A stretch of 64,000 nt of DNA from Bacteroidales bacterium (GTDB taxonomy: Bacteria > Bacteroidota > Bacteroidia > Bacteroidales > UBA7332), in NCBI GenBank assembly GCA_028687995.1, contig JAQTZA010000005.1, forward strand, positions 1 to 64,000, in the 5' to 3' direction. How positions within the stretch are numbered: position 1 is the first letter of the stretch; every line of letters starts with the position of its first letter. The translations under genes and the position numbers were made by a program. Positions 37,848 to 45,974 of this stretch are shown here, piece by piece. Below the pieces are notes generated by a model, which saw only the letters and a list, made by a program, of their open reading frames with translations, ran no database searches and had not been told where the DNA came from.

Positions 37848-38254
37848 TTTGTAGCGGTTTTAAACCGACGTTCACCCACCACAAGCAACACTTCGTCTTT
37901 CAAATCGTAAGGTAGTTCTATTCCACGAAGCTGCAAGCTTCGACACCATGCCGCAACCTCTTTTTCAGGTAAAGTTTCGAATACATCGCGAAATGAATCA
38001 ACTTGGTCAACTGTGTAATTTTCGGGAGCAGTATGTTTGAGAGAATCCAACTCTTCGTCTTCGAAATATTCAATTTCTTCGCTTAATGCAGCCATCAAAC
38101 TATCAGTTTCGCATACTTCATGTGCTCCACAACATTCGGTTTCGGCAAGCTTTATTGGTTCATCTTCTGCTTCGTTTGCGTTTTTCTTTCTTGAAAAACT
38201 CATAAGAGCAGCAATGAGTCCAACGAGAAGTATAGCGATAATTAGAAATGCCAT
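37844..38254 (-). CDS. Small membrane-anchored protein of unknown function
   Basis: 136 residues. One N-terminal membrane segment (MAFLIIAILLVGLIAALMSF) is followed by a basic stop (SRKKN) and an acidic cytoplasmic part with Cys-Cys ('ETECCGAHEVCE') near residue 40. A conserved-looking end follows ('LPEKEVAAWCRSLQLRGIELPYDLKDEVL'). It seems to be a Bacteroidales-type conserved hypothetical. The Cys cluster could bind a metal, but that is speculation. It lies between aroK and the glycosyltransferase in one operon, overlapping the latter by four bases. Confidence 0.75.
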   Translation of the reverse strand: MAFLIIAILLVGLIAALMSFSRKKNANEAEDEPIKLAETECCGAHEVCETDSLMAALSEEIEYFEDEELDSLKHTAPENYTVDQVDSFRDVFETLPEKEVAAWCRSLQLRGIELPYDLKDEVLLVVGERRFKTATK

Positions 38255-38274
38255 TGGATTGAAATATTTTGGTT

Positions 38275-38796
38275 TTAAATCGATTGTATTAATTCGGGAA
38301 TCATCTCCTCAATGCCCGTGTGTGAGTTGTAGCTTGATGCATCAAAAACTACCGTAGCTTTTGTGTAAAATGGTTCACGTTTTTTTAAAGATTCGGAGAC
38401 AAATTTTCGAATTTCTTCTTCCGATTTATCACGCAAAAGTGGTCGGCTTAGTTTTGCCTGATTAAGTCGTTCGGTGAGTACTTCGGTATTTACTTTCAAA
38501 TAGATGGATTTGCCTTTATGGTTCATGAAATCGATATTGTCGAAAAAACAAGGTGTTCCGCCACCCACCGAAATCAACACATCTTCATATTCACCTACTT
38601 CGTGAAGCATCTCTCGCTCAATCACTCGAAAACCTTCTTCGCCACGTTCTGCAAAAATATCGACAATCGTTTTATGGAAGCGTTTCTCTATAAAAAGATC
38701 TAAATCGATAAACGAAAGATTTAGGCGCGAGGCTAACAGGCGGCCAATTGTCGTTTTGCCTGCTCCCATATAACCTATTAGAAAGATTCGTTTCAT
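38275..38796 (-). CDS. aroK: Shikimate kinase
   Basis: 173 residues. The Walker A motif 'GYMGAGKTTIGRLLASRL' is at the N-terminus. 'FIDLDLFIEKRFHKTIVDIFAERGEEGFRVIEREML' holds the shikimate-binding Asp and Arg. 'ISVGGGTPCF' is the family Gly-Gly-Gly block and 'RPLL' with its Arg belongs to the lid. It phosphorylates shikimate at the 3-position in aromatic amino-acid synthesis. It is the first gene of a three-gene minus-strand operon and divergent from the RNase H gene. Confidence 0.95.
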   Translation of the reverse strand: MKRIFLIGYMGAGKTTIGRLLASRLNLSFIDLDLFIEKRFHKTIVDIFAERGEEGFRVIEREMLHEVGEYEDVLISVGGGTPCFFDNIDFMNHKGKSIYLKVNTEVLTERLNQAKLSRPLLRDKSEEEIRKFVSESLKKREPFYTKATVVFDASSYNSHTGIEEMIPELIQSI

Positions 38797-38835
38797 CTGA
38801 TTGTCATGATAAGGATTTCCTGCTCAATGTATCCG

Positions 38836-38843
38836 CAAATTTA
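38836..38843 (-). promoter_or_regulatory. Putative aroK promoter -7 element
   Basis: TAAATTTG on the minus strand, about 40 nt before the aroK ATG, fits TAnnTTTG. It lies back to back with the RNase H promoter. Confidence 0.4.
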
Positions 38844-38849
38844 GCTGTT

Positions 38850-38883
38850 TTTGCCATGAAGTGAAGAATAATCTCTATTTTTG
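38850..38883 (+). promoter_or_regulatory. Promoter of the RNase H gene
   Basis: TTTG (38850-38853), 22 nt, then TATTTTTG (38876-38883); the ATG follows 23 nt later. Confidence 0.55.
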
Positions 38884-38906
38884 TCTGTTATTAACTCTAT
38901 TTTAGG

Positions 38907-39533
38907 ATGAAAGGTTCGAAATTTTATGTGGTTTGGGAAGGCAAAATGCCGGGTATTTATACCAATTGGGCACAATGCAAACTACAAGTAGATGGTTTCG
39001 AAGGAGCAAAATATAAATCATTCGCCACAGTAACTGAAGCTGAACATGCTTTCGAGGCGGGTTATTATCAGACACTTCAACAAAATACTCCTATAAAAAA
39101 GACAACACAGGCAGTGGCTTCTGCACCATATCTGACAAATACGTTGGCGGTCGATGCTTCTTGTCTTGGTAATCCCGGTTTAATGGAATATCGTGGGGTG
39201 TATGTACAAACTGGTCAAGAGATTTTTCGTGTCGGACCACTCGAAGATGGCACCAACAACATTGGTGAATTTCTGGCGATTGTCCACGGTTTGGCATTTC
39301 TTAAAAAGAACAACAGCACAATGACCATTTATACCGACAGCATCAGTGCTATTGCATGGGTGCGTCGCAAAAAATGCAAAACACAACTCGATCCAACGAC
39401 TCGAAACGGCGAGATATTCGACCTCATTGTTCGTGCAGAGAAGTGGCTGGAGGAAAATCATTATACCAATAAAATCCTGAAGTGGGAAACCAAAATTTGG
39501 GGCGAAATTCCCGCTGATTTTGGGCGAAAATAA
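38907..39533 (+). CDS. Ribonuclease H with N-terminal viroplasmin (hybrid-binding) domain
   Basis: 208 residues. The N-terminal ~45 residues ('KFYVVWEGKMPGIYTNWAQCKLQVDGFEGAKYKSFAT') are the caulimovirus-viroplasmin/RNase H1 hybrid-binding domain. The RNase H core begins 'LAVDASCLGNPGLMEYRGVY' and contains the acidic residues in 'VDAS', 'NNIGEFLAIVHGL', 'IYTDSISAIAWV' and a late Asp/Glu. It degrades RNA in RNA-DNA hybrids, for example at R-loops and primers. It is a single-gene unit with its own promoter. Confidence 0.93.
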   Translation: MKGSKFYVVWEGKMPGIYTNWAQCKLQVDGFEGAKYKSFATVTEAEHAFEAGYYQTLQQNTPIKKTTQAVASAPYLTNTLAVDASCLGNPGLMEYRGVYVQTGQEIFRVGPLEDGTNNIGEFLAIVHGLAFLKKNNSTMTIYTDSISAIAWVRRKKCKTQLDPTTRNGEIFDLIVRAEKWLEENHYTNKILKWETKIWGEIPADFGRK

Positions 39534-39570
39534 ATTCAATGGTTTCAATTTTTCTATGCGTGATGAATAG

Positions 39571-39600
39571 TAAATTGTAAATCAATAAATTGTAAATCAA
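39571..39600 (+). repeat. Perfect 15-bp tandem duplication before the nucleotidyltransferase gene
   Basis: TAAATTGTAAATCAA occurs twice head to tail (39571-39585, 39586-39600), ending four bases before the ATG at 39605. Confidence 0.8.
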
Positions 39601-39604
39601 TAAT

Positions 39605-40336
39605 ATGCATTACGCCATCATAGCTGCCGGAGAAGGATCGCGCCTCAAACAAGAGGGTGTGGCATTGCCAAAACCGTTGGTGAATATTGGTGGTGAGGCA
39701 TTACTTGGTCGGTTGATTCGTATCTTTTTGGAGAATAATGCACAATCTATTAGTCTGATTATCAACGAAGAGATGAAAGAGGTGCAAGAATGGGTTTCAC
39801 AACTGAAATTGAATATTCCTTTCCATTTTGTCGTAAAAAGCACCCCGGGTTCGATGCACAGTTTTGCAGCGTTGGCTCCATTTTTAGGAGAAGGGAAGTT
39901 TTGCTTGACGACGGTTGACACCATTTTTTACGAAGAGGAGTTTTCGGAATACATCTGTGCATTCGAACAAAACCAAATGCTCGATGGAATGATGGCGGTG
40001 ACCGACTACATCGACGATGAATCGCCATTGTATGTGGATGTTGATCCGGATATGAAAATTACCGGATTTCTTGATAAAAAGTACGACGGTTCGAAATACA
40101 TTTCTGGTGGAATTTATGGCTTGACACCCCGTTCGCTGGAGGTTTTGAACGACTGCTTTGCAACTGGAAAACTCAGAATGCGTGAGTTTCAACGAGCATT
40201 GGTGGATGGTGGAATGTCGATGAAAGCATTTCTATTTTCCAAAATTATTGATGTGGATCATGCTGAAGATATAGAAAAAGCAGAAGAATTGACCTCCCCA
40301 ACCCCTCCAAAAGAGGGGCTTAAAAAATTTGACTAA
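39605..40336 (+). CDS. Sugar-phosphate nucleotidyltransferase, first gene of the inositol-lipid cluster
   Basis: 243 residues. The NTP-transferase signature is 'MHYAIIAAGEGSRLKQEGVALPKPLVNIGGEALLGRLI', followed by 'FCLTTVDTIFYEEEFS', 'YISGGIYGLTPRSLEVL' and 'IIDVDHAEDIEKAEEL'. It probably couples a nucleotide to a phosphorylated headgroup precursor (CTP or another NTP, with inositol-phosphate or a sugar phosphate); the substrate is not readable from sequence. The last ~17 residues (TSPTPPKEGLKKFD) are not part of the enzyme fold and are encoded by a GC-rich palindromic repeat at 40293-40320. The stop overlaps the next start (TAATG). Confidence 0.85.
   Translation: MHYAIIAAGEGSRLKQEGVALPKPLVNIGGEALLGRLIRIFLENNAQSISLIINEEMKEVQEWVSQLKLNIPFHFVVKSTPGSMHSFAALAPFLGEGKFCLTTVDTIFYEEEFSEYICAFEQNQMLDGMMAVTDYIDDESPLYVDVDPDMKITGFLDKKYDGSKYISGGIYGLTPRSLEVLNDCFATGKLRMREFQRALVDGGMSMKAFLFSKIIDVDHAEDIEKAEELTSPTPPKEGLKKFD
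40293..40320 (+). repeat. GC-rich palindromic repeat translated as a protein tail
   Basis: Reads CCTCCCCAACCCCTCCAAAA, then GAGGGGCT; the stem is 40302-40307 with 40313-40318. It belongs to the same family as the repeats at 21002, 21464 and 63785. Here it lies inside the reading frame and adds a Pro-rich C-terminal extension. Confidence 0.7.
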
Positions 40337-41202
40337 TGACTAATGACTTACGACATACGACTATAAAACCAATTGCTGCTATACGACGTTCCCCTGAATT
40401 TTCCCCGAATTCAATTGAGAACGATGCCGCTATTTTTGCACAAGTGGTTGCCAAATTGCGAGATTTAGGTTATGAAGTAAATGAATACGAAGAGAATCGT
40501 TTTGTATTCAAATACCAAGATGAAAAAGTGGTTTTTCACATGGCACGTAGATGGAAAACCCTTGCCAAACTGATGAATTTGGAGGAGAAAGGGGTGAAAG
40601 TATTTAATTCGGCAAACGCTGTAGTTGAGTGTGATCGATTTAATATGACGATTGCCTTGTTGACCGCGCGTATTCCGCATCCAGATACAGTTATTCTGAT
40701 GAGCAATGAAGAGGATGTTTTGCAAAAAGTACCGTTTGAGAAAATGTGGGTGAAACGTGCCGATGGTCATACAACCACGAAGGAAGATGTCTGTTTCGTA
40801 GGAGAAATTTCAGAATTGCCAACTGTTCTATCGCAATTCGCCGATCGAGGTATAAAAAAAGTGGTAATCAATCGCCATCTCGAAGGCAATTTGGTGAAAT
40901 TCTATGGTGTTTCGGGAACTGACTTTTTTCATTGGTTTTACCCCATTGAATCAAATCACAGTAAGTTTGGGCTGGAGGAGATGAATGGTCACGACCAACA
41001 ATTGCATTTGAATTCAGCTCATTTAGAAACTGTTTGTAGAGAAGCGGCCTTCGTATTAGGTTTAGATATTTGGGGAGGTGACGCCATTTTGCAATCTAAT
41101 GGCGAAATTTCGATTATCGATTTTAACGATTTTCCGAGTTTCAAGCCTTGTCGGGAAGAGGCGGCAGAAGCGATGACAAAAATCATTAGCTCCGTCCTTT
41201 AA
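40336..41202 (+). CDS. ATP-grasp-like protein of the inositol-lipid cluster
   Basis: 288 residues. The fold markers are of the ATP-grasp type: 'NSANAVVECDRFNMTIALL', 'MWVKRADGHTTTKEDVCFVG' (nucleotide-binding Lys), 'KKVVINRHLEGNLVKFYGVSG' and the metal-binding end 'GGDAILQSNGEISIIDFNDFPSF'. Inositol-phosphate kinases of the ITPK type share this fold, which fits the neighbouring inositol-phosphate synthase, but ligation to another substrate is equally possible. The start codon lies in a short-word repeat (ATGACTAATGACTTACGACATACGAC style), so the first ~10 residues (TNDLRHTTIK) may be non-conserved. It is translationally coupled to the previous gene. Confidence 0.75.
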   Translation: MTNDLRHTTIKPIAAIRRSPEFSPNSIENDAAIFAQVVAKLRDLGYEVNEYEENRFVFKYQDEKVVFHMARRWKTLAKLMNLEEKGVKVFNSANAVVECDRFNMTIALLTARIPHPDTVILMSNEEDVLQKVPFEKMWVKRADGHTTTKEDVCFVGEISELPTVLSQFADRGIKKVVINRHLEGNLVKFYGVSGTDFFHWFYPIESNHSKFGLEEMNGHDQQLHLNSAHLETVCREAAFVLGLDIWGGDAILQSNGEISIIDFNDFPSFKPCREEAAEAMTKIISSVL

Positions 41203-41215
41203 AAACAACCAAATT

Positions 41216-42130
41216 ATGACAAAACAAACCATACAATCTACCTTTAAATCCGAAGATACGGAAGAGATCATCGATATATATTTCTATCGTCCTATCGGTT
41301 TTTGGTTGGCAAAGTTGGCGGAAAAAATCAAGATCTCACCCAATCAAATCACAGTCACCTCCATTGTTTTGGGAATAATAGCCGGTTTTTTCTTCTTTTT
41401 TTCTGAGTTGTATTTGAATGTTATTGGAATGCTCATACTCATGTTTGCCAACATGCTCGATAGTGCTGATGGGCAATTGGCTCGCATGACCAAGCAAACT
41501 TCGGCTCTTGGTCGGTGGCTCGACGGAGCAGCGGGTGATTTTTGGTTTATTTCGATCTATTTTTTCATCTGTTTGCGATTGACATTGGATGGTTTCACTT
41601 TGTGGATTTGGCCATTTGCCGCAGTCACGGGCATCTATTTTCATACCCGCCAAGCCTCTTTGGCAGACTATTACCGAACCTTGCATTTGATGTTTCTCAA
41701 AAACAAATCGGAAAATGAATTTCAACGGAGTCCTGACATTCGCAAGAAATACGACTCTAGATCATGGACAAGAGATTTCTTCTCCAAATTCGCGCTGATG
41801 ACTTATGTCAATTATAACGAAACGCAAGAGAAAATGACGCCTCAATTGCAGAAATTCTATGTGTTGATGAGAGAGAAAATGGGAGACAATATTCCGCAAC
41901 AGTTGCGCGATGAATTTCGCGAACACAGCAAACCGTTGATGAAATATTGCAATATTCTGACATTCAATACCCGATGTATTGCTCTGTTTATTTCATTGTT
42001 TCTGGCGAAACCATGGCTCTATTTTGTGTTTGAATTTACGGTTCTTAACGCCATATTCTTCTATATGCGCTATCGTCACGAAAGAATTTGCACTCATTTT
42101 TATACGAAATTGTTTCGCAATGAGTTTTAG
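41216..42130 (+). CDS. CDP-alcohol phosphatidyltransferase (likely phosphatidylinositol-phosphate synthase)
   Basis: 304 residues, with about six membrane segments. The catalytic motif D-x2-DG-x2-AR-x8-G-x3-D-x3-D is complete in 'DSADGQLARM ... GRWLDGAAGD' near residues 80-106. The family joins CDP-diacylglycerol (or a CDP-headgroup) to an alcohol at the cytoplasmic membrane. Next to a myo-inositol-phosphate synthase and a HAD phosphatase, the likely product is phosphatidylinositol phosphate, as shown for the related cluster of Bacteroides thetaiotaomicron. The soluble insert (about 150-235, 'FQRSPDIRKKYDSRSW') is longer than in minimal enzymes. Spacing to its neighbours is 13 and 21 bp. Confidence 0.88.
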   Translation: MTKQTIQSTFKSEDTEEIIDIYFYRPIGFWLAKLAEKIKISPNQITVTSIVLGIIAGFFFFFSELYLNVIGMLILMFANMLDSADGQLARMTKQTSALGRWLDGAAGDFWFISIYFFICLRLTLDGFTLWIWPFAAVTGIYFHTRQASLADYYRTLHLMFLKNKSENEFQRSPDIRKKYDSRSWTRDFFSKFALMTYVNYNETQEKMTPQLQKFYVLMREKMGDNIPQQLRDEFREHSKPLMKYCNILTFNTRCIALFISLFLAKPWLYFVFEFTVLNAIFFYMRYRHERICTHFYTKLFRNEF

Positions 42131-42151
42131 AAGTTATACTTTTGCGTTGCT

Positions 42152-42868
42152 ATGACAAAAGGATTGCTTTTTGATTACGGAGGAACGATTGATACGAATG
42201 GTCAGCACTGGGCAGAAGTGCTTTGGTCTGGCTATTGCGAAATGCAAATTCCAGTTTCCAAAGAGCAATTTCGGGAAGCGTATATTTATGGTGAGAGAGC
42301 ATTAGCTAGTCGACCATTGATTAAGCCAGAACATAATTTTCGTGATGTTTTGGAGATAAAATGCCGTCTCCAAGCAGAATATTTGTTTGATAATAAGCTC
42401 CTTTCGGAATCATTGTTTGTTGAGAAAATCAGCAACGAAGTAGCAACTATTTGTTATCAATTTGCAAAAAGAACAACCCAGAAAGCAGCTACTACATTGT
42501 CAGAATTGTCAAAGAAATATCCGATGGTGTTGGTTTCTAATTTTTATGGAAATATCGAAAATGTATTGAGAGATTTTGGACTTTTGCACTTTTTCCCCGT
42601 CATTATTGAGTCGGCGGTGGTGGGTGTTCGCAAACCAAATCCTGAAATATTCCGTTTGGGAGTGGACGCATTGGGGTTTTTACCCGAAGAGTGTATGGTG
42701 ATTGGCGATTCAGTGAGCAAAGATATTATTCCTGCGCAATCGATTGGCTGCCAAACTATTTGGCTGACAGGTAAAGGATGGGACGACACAGAAAAGGAGA
42801 ATCAAGCTACAAAAAAATGTGTAGCAATTATTGAAAATTTTGGAGATTTAATAAAATATTTAGGATGA
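42152..42868 (+). CDS. HAD-superfamily hydrolase (candidate phosphatidylinositol-phosphate phosphatase)
   Basis: 238 residues. HAD motif I is 'LFDYGGTIDT' near residue 6: the nucleophile Asp is present, but the usual second Asp (D-x-D) is Gly. Motif II is 'VLVSNFYG' (Ser), motif III 'VGVRKPNPEIF' (Lys), and motif IV 'CMVIGDSVSKDIIPAQ' (Asp). The cap domain lies between about residues 15 and 105. By position it would remove the phosphate from phosphatidylinositol phosphate to give phosphatidylinositol. The missing second Asp is seen in other HAD groups and does not rule out activity, but weakens a plain phosphatase call. It ends four bases before a possible upstream start of the inositol-phosphate synthase frame. 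Confidence 0.82.
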   Translation: MTKGLLFDYGGTIDTNGQHWAEVLWSGYCEMQIPVSKEQFREAYIYGERALASRPLIKPEHNFRDVLEIKCRLQAEYLFDNKLLSESLFVEKISNEVATICYQFAKRTTQKAATTLSELSKKYPMVLVSNFYGNIENVLRDFGLLHFFPVIIESAVVGVRKPNPEIFRLGVDALGFLPEECMVIGDSVSKDIIPAQSIGCQTIWLTGKGWDDTEKENQATKKCVAIIENFGDLIKYLG

Positions 42869-42913
42869 CAAATGCGAAATGCGTATCTTGCATTCTTTAA
42901 AGAAAACAATAAT

Positions 42914-44215
42914 ATGGAAAACATGCTAGTGAAAGAAGCTCAAGGCAAATTGGGCGTCTTAGTTGTCGGAGTTGGTGGTGCGGTGGCTACCACTTTTATT
43001 GCAGGTACGTTGGCTGTTCGCAAAGGATTGGCAAAGCCGATTGGTTCGATGACTCAACTTTCACATTTAAAACTTAAAAAAGGAAATCAGATAATCAGCA
43101 AAAAATTGAGTGACGTCGTTCCGTTAACTCAACTCAATGATATCGTATTTGGAGGATGGGATATTTTCCCTGAAAATGGGTACGAAGCTGCACTGCATGC
43201 TGAAGTATTGCTCGCCAAAGATTTGGATGGAATACGCGACGAACTAAAAACTATCCGTCCGATGAAAGGTGTTTTTGATCAAAATTACGTGAAACGTTTG
43301 AACGGTACTTGGATAAAATCGGGTGAAACCCGATGGGATATGGTCGAGCAGTTGCGCGAAGACATTCGTTCATTCAAAAAAGAAAATGGGTGCGATCGAT
43401 TGGTCATTATTTGGGCAGGAAGTACCGAGATTTTCCAAAAAGAGAGTGCCGCCCATCAATCTTTAGCATCACTCGAAACGGCGATGCGTGCGAATGATAC
43501 CGAAGTGGCACCTAGCGTTTGCTATGCTTATGCTGCTTTGTCTGAAGGAGTTCCTTATATCAACGGAGCGCCAAACTTGACAGTCGATTTTCCAGCAATG
43601 GACGAACTAGCTGCCAAAACAGGTGTAGCATTCTGCGGAAAAGATTTCAAAACCGGACAAACATTGCTCAAAACTGTATTGGCTCCGATGTTTAAAACTC
43701 GCATGTTGGGTCTTGAAGGTTGGTTTTCGACCAACATTCTGGGCAATCGTGATGGCGAAGTACTCGACGAACCAGGCAATTTTAAAACCAAAGAAGAGAG
43801 TAAACTTTCGGTCATCGAAAGCATTTTAGTTGCCGACGATTATCCTGATCTCTATTCCGATATCTATCACAAAGTACGAATAAACTACTATCCACCGCGC
43901 AAAGACAATAAAGAGAGCTGGGACAATATCGACCTCGTAGGTTGGTTGGGCTACCCGATGCAAATGAAGATAAACTTTTTGTGTCGCGATTCTATTTTGG
44001 CTGCTCCGCTTTGTTTGGATCTTGTGTTGCTGACTGATTTAGCACAACGCTCTGGATTATCGGGTATGCAAACTTGGCTTGGATTTTATTTCAAAAGTCC
44101 GATGCACGTGCCGGGAAAACTTCCTGTTCACGATATTTTTGTGCAATACGATGTGTTGAAAAACAAACTTCGCGAATTGATTGGCGAAGAAACTTTTCTA
44201 TTAGAAGAAAACTAA
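42914..44215 (+). CDS. ino1: Myo-inositol-1-phosphate synthase
   Basis: About 433 residues from the ATG at 42914; the frame is open back to 42872, but conservation begins near 'GKLGVLVVGVGGAVATTFIAG', the NAD-binding Rossmann loop. 'LNDIVFGGWDIFPENGYEAA', 'NGCDRLVIIWAGSTEIFQ', 'NGAPNLTVDFPAM', 'GKDFKTGQTLLKTVLAPMFKTRML', 'GWFSTNILGNRDGEVLDEPGNFKTKEESKL' and 'KVRINYYPPRKDNKESWDNIDLVGWLGYPMQMKINFLCRDSILAAPL' match the Bacteroidetes enzyme throughout. It converts glucose 6-phosphate to myo-inositol 3-phosphate using NAD, feeding the lipid headgroup pathway of the upstream genes. Confidence 0.95.
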   Translation: MENMLVKEAQGKLGVLVVGVGGAVATTFIAGTLAVRKGLAKPIGSMTQLSHLKLKKGNQIISKKLSDVVPLTQLNDIVFGGWDIFPENGYEAALHAEVLLAKDLDGIRDELKTIRPMKGVFDQNYVKRLNGTWIKSGETRWDMVEQLREDIRSFKKENGCDRLVIIWAGSTEIFQKESAAHQSLASLETAMRANDTEVAPSVCYAYAALSEGVPYINGAPNLTVDFPAMDELAAKTGVAFCGKDFKTGQTLLKTVLAPMFKTRMLGLEGWFSTNILGNRDGEVLDEPGNFKTKEESKLSVIESILVADDYPDLYSDIYHKVRINYYPPRKDNKESWDNIDLVGWLGYPMQMKINFLCRDSILAAPLCLDLVLLTDLAQRSGLSGMQTWLGFYFKSPMHVPGKLPVHDIFVQYDVLKNKLRELIGEETFLLEEN

Positions 44216-44231
44216 ATTCTAGTATTAAGAA

Positions 44232-45014
44232 ATGGGACGAATGAAACAAGTTTGGAAAAGAGTTTTTTCGACTCCATTTACCTATAATGAAGCAAGTTTT
44301 AGAGATACATTTTTGGTTAATCAACCTGTTGAGTTCAATGCTCAATTATTACCTCTAGAACGAATAATCTACTCTTTTTGGACTGGTGATAATGAAATGT
44401 CTGGCGCAAGAAAAGAATCGGTTGAATCACTTCGGCAAAATTCAGGTGTCGATTTTCGATTAATAACGAAAGATAATTTAGATAATTATATACACGAAGA
44501 ATCACCATTGCACGAGGGGTTTCAATATCTGTCAGCAGTGCATAAATCCGATTATCTAAGATGCTATTTTATGCATCATTATGGTGGTGGTTATTCGGAT
44601 GTGAAACCTTGTTCCAAGAGTTGGAAGTCATCTTTTGATTATTTAGAAAAAAATCCTGCGTATTGGTTGTTGAGTTACAGAGAGGTCGCAAAAAGAGGCG
44701 TTGCGCAGGTAGCAAATAAAAATTTACTAAAAATATTGAATAACTACTGGCATTTGCTAGCTGGCAATTGCGCCTATATTTGCCGAGCGAATACACCTTT
44801 TACCTTAAATTGGTACACAGAATTAAATAGTAGGATGGATGATTATTTGCCAGAATTAAAGATAAATCCAGGCAATATTATGGGGGATAATGAAGGTTAT
44901 CCCATAAAATGGACAGCTATTTTAGGAGAAATATATCATCCACTGTGCCTCAAATACAACAATAGATTATTATTTTCAAATAAGATTAAACCAGGTTTGA
45001 GAAGATATAGATAA
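44232..45014 (+). CDS. Glycosyltransferase with Gly_transf_sug (DXD-type) fold
   Basis: 260 residues. 'RIIYSFWTGDNEMS', 'DFRLITKDNLDNYI', 'LSAVHKSDYLRCYFMHHYGGGYSDVKPC' follow the OCH1/capsular 'sugar-binding region containing DXD' pattern. The metal-binding D-x-D appears here as D-V-K ('YSDVKP'), so the second Asp is replaced. It probably transfers a hexose to a glycan or glycolipid in the cytoplasm. It lies 16 bp after the inositol-phosphate synthase gene and 9 bp before a GT2 gene, in one co-directional run. The acceptor could be the inositol lipid or an LPS core; sequence alone cannot decide. Confidence 0.82.
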   Translation: MGRMKQVWKRVFSTPFTYNEASFRDTFLVNQPVEFNAQLLPLERIIYSFWTGDNEMSGARKESVESLRQNSGVDFRLITKDNLDNYIHEESPLHEGFQYLSAVHKSDYLRCYFMHHYGGGYSDVKPCSKSWKSSFDYLEKNPAYWLLSYREVAKRGVAQVANKNLLKILNNYWHLLAGNCAYICRANTPFTLNWYTELNSRMDDYLPELKINPGNIMGDNEGYPIKWTAILGEIYHPLCLKYNNRLLFSNKIKPGLRRYR

Positions 45015-45023
45015 ATTCGAACA

Positions 45024-45947
45024 ATGATTGAGTTATTAAAGAAAATAGAAATAAAGGGCGATGAATTGTTCTCCATATTCATTCCTACTTGGAATAGTCT
45101 TGCATTTCTTCAACTCTGTATTCACAGCATTCAAAAAAATTCTCATTTTCGACATCAAATCATTGTTCATGTAAATGAAGGGGATGATGGTACTCTTGAA
45201 TGGATTCAAAATCAACCTGTTACAGTAACATATAGTAAAGAGAATATTGGAGTTTGTTGGTCGATGAATGGGATGCGACGTTTTGTGCAAACAGATTACA
45301 TTGTTTTCATGAATGACGATATGTATGCTTGTCCTAATTGGGATCTAGAGCTTATGAACGAAATAAATCGTTTACCCAACAATTATTTTTATCTCAGTTC
45401 TACCTTAATTCAACCACGACCATTCTGGTGCGATGCAGTGATTGCTCCCGCAGATTATGGACAGACTATTGAATCTTTTGAAGAGGATCGATTATTGAGT
45501 GAATTTGCGACTTTAGAGCATGGCGACTGGAGTGGCGGGACATGGCCAGTAAGTATTGTTCACCGTGATTTATGGGATTTAGTGGGTGGATATAGTATTG
45601 AATTTTCCCCAGGAATGTATTCAGATCCCGATTTCTCAGCGAAACTTTGGATGGCTGGTGTGCGGCATTTTAAGGGAATTGACAAGAGTCGTGTTTATCA
45701 TTTTGAAGCACGCTCTACAGGTCGCGTAAAAAAGAACAACGGTTCACGACAATTTCTTAATAAATGGGGAATCACTTCGTCTGTATTTATGAGTTTGATG
45801 CTCCGAAGGGGAGAAAAATGGAACGGTGTATTGTCAAATCCAGGAGATGGTGCGAAATTTAAATCCGAAATTCAACGAAGCCGATTGAAAAGATGGTTTG
45901 AATCGTTCAACGACTTGGGATCTGGTAAATCACTTCACAAAGAATAG
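45024..45947 (+). CDS. Glycosyltransferase family 2
   Basis: 307 residues, GT-A fold. 'LFSIFIPTWNSLAFLQLCIHSIQ' is the nucleotide-binding start, 'VNEGDDGTLEWIQ' follows, and 'DYIVFMNDDMYACPNWDLEL' holds the D-D-M metal site. 'GDWSGGTWPVSIVHRDLWDLVGGYSIEFSPGMYSDPDFSAKLW' is the acceptor-side region with candidate catalytic Asp residues. It belongs to the same run as the preceding glycosyltransferase. Donor and acceptor are unknown. A lipopolysaccharide-core or glycolipid role is suggested by the WaaP-like kinase two genes on. Confidence 0.88.
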   Translation: MIELLKKIEIKGDELFSIFIPTWNSLAFLQLCIHSIQKNSHFRHQIIVHVNEGDDGTLEWIQNQPVTVTYSKENIGVCWSMNGMRRFVQTDYIVFMNDDMYACPNWDLELMNEINRLPNNYFYLSSTLIQPRPFWCDAVIAPADYGQTIESFEEDRLLSEFATLEHGDWSGGTWPVSIVHRDLWDLVGGYSIEFSPGMYSDPDFSAKLWMAGVRHFKGIDKSRVYHFEARSTGRVKKNNGSRQFLNKWGITSSVFMSLMLRRGEKWNGVLSNPGDGAKFKSEIQRSRLKRWFESFNDLGSGKSLHKE

Positions 45948-45974
45948 CTAATTTACACTTTAATTTGATGTTAG

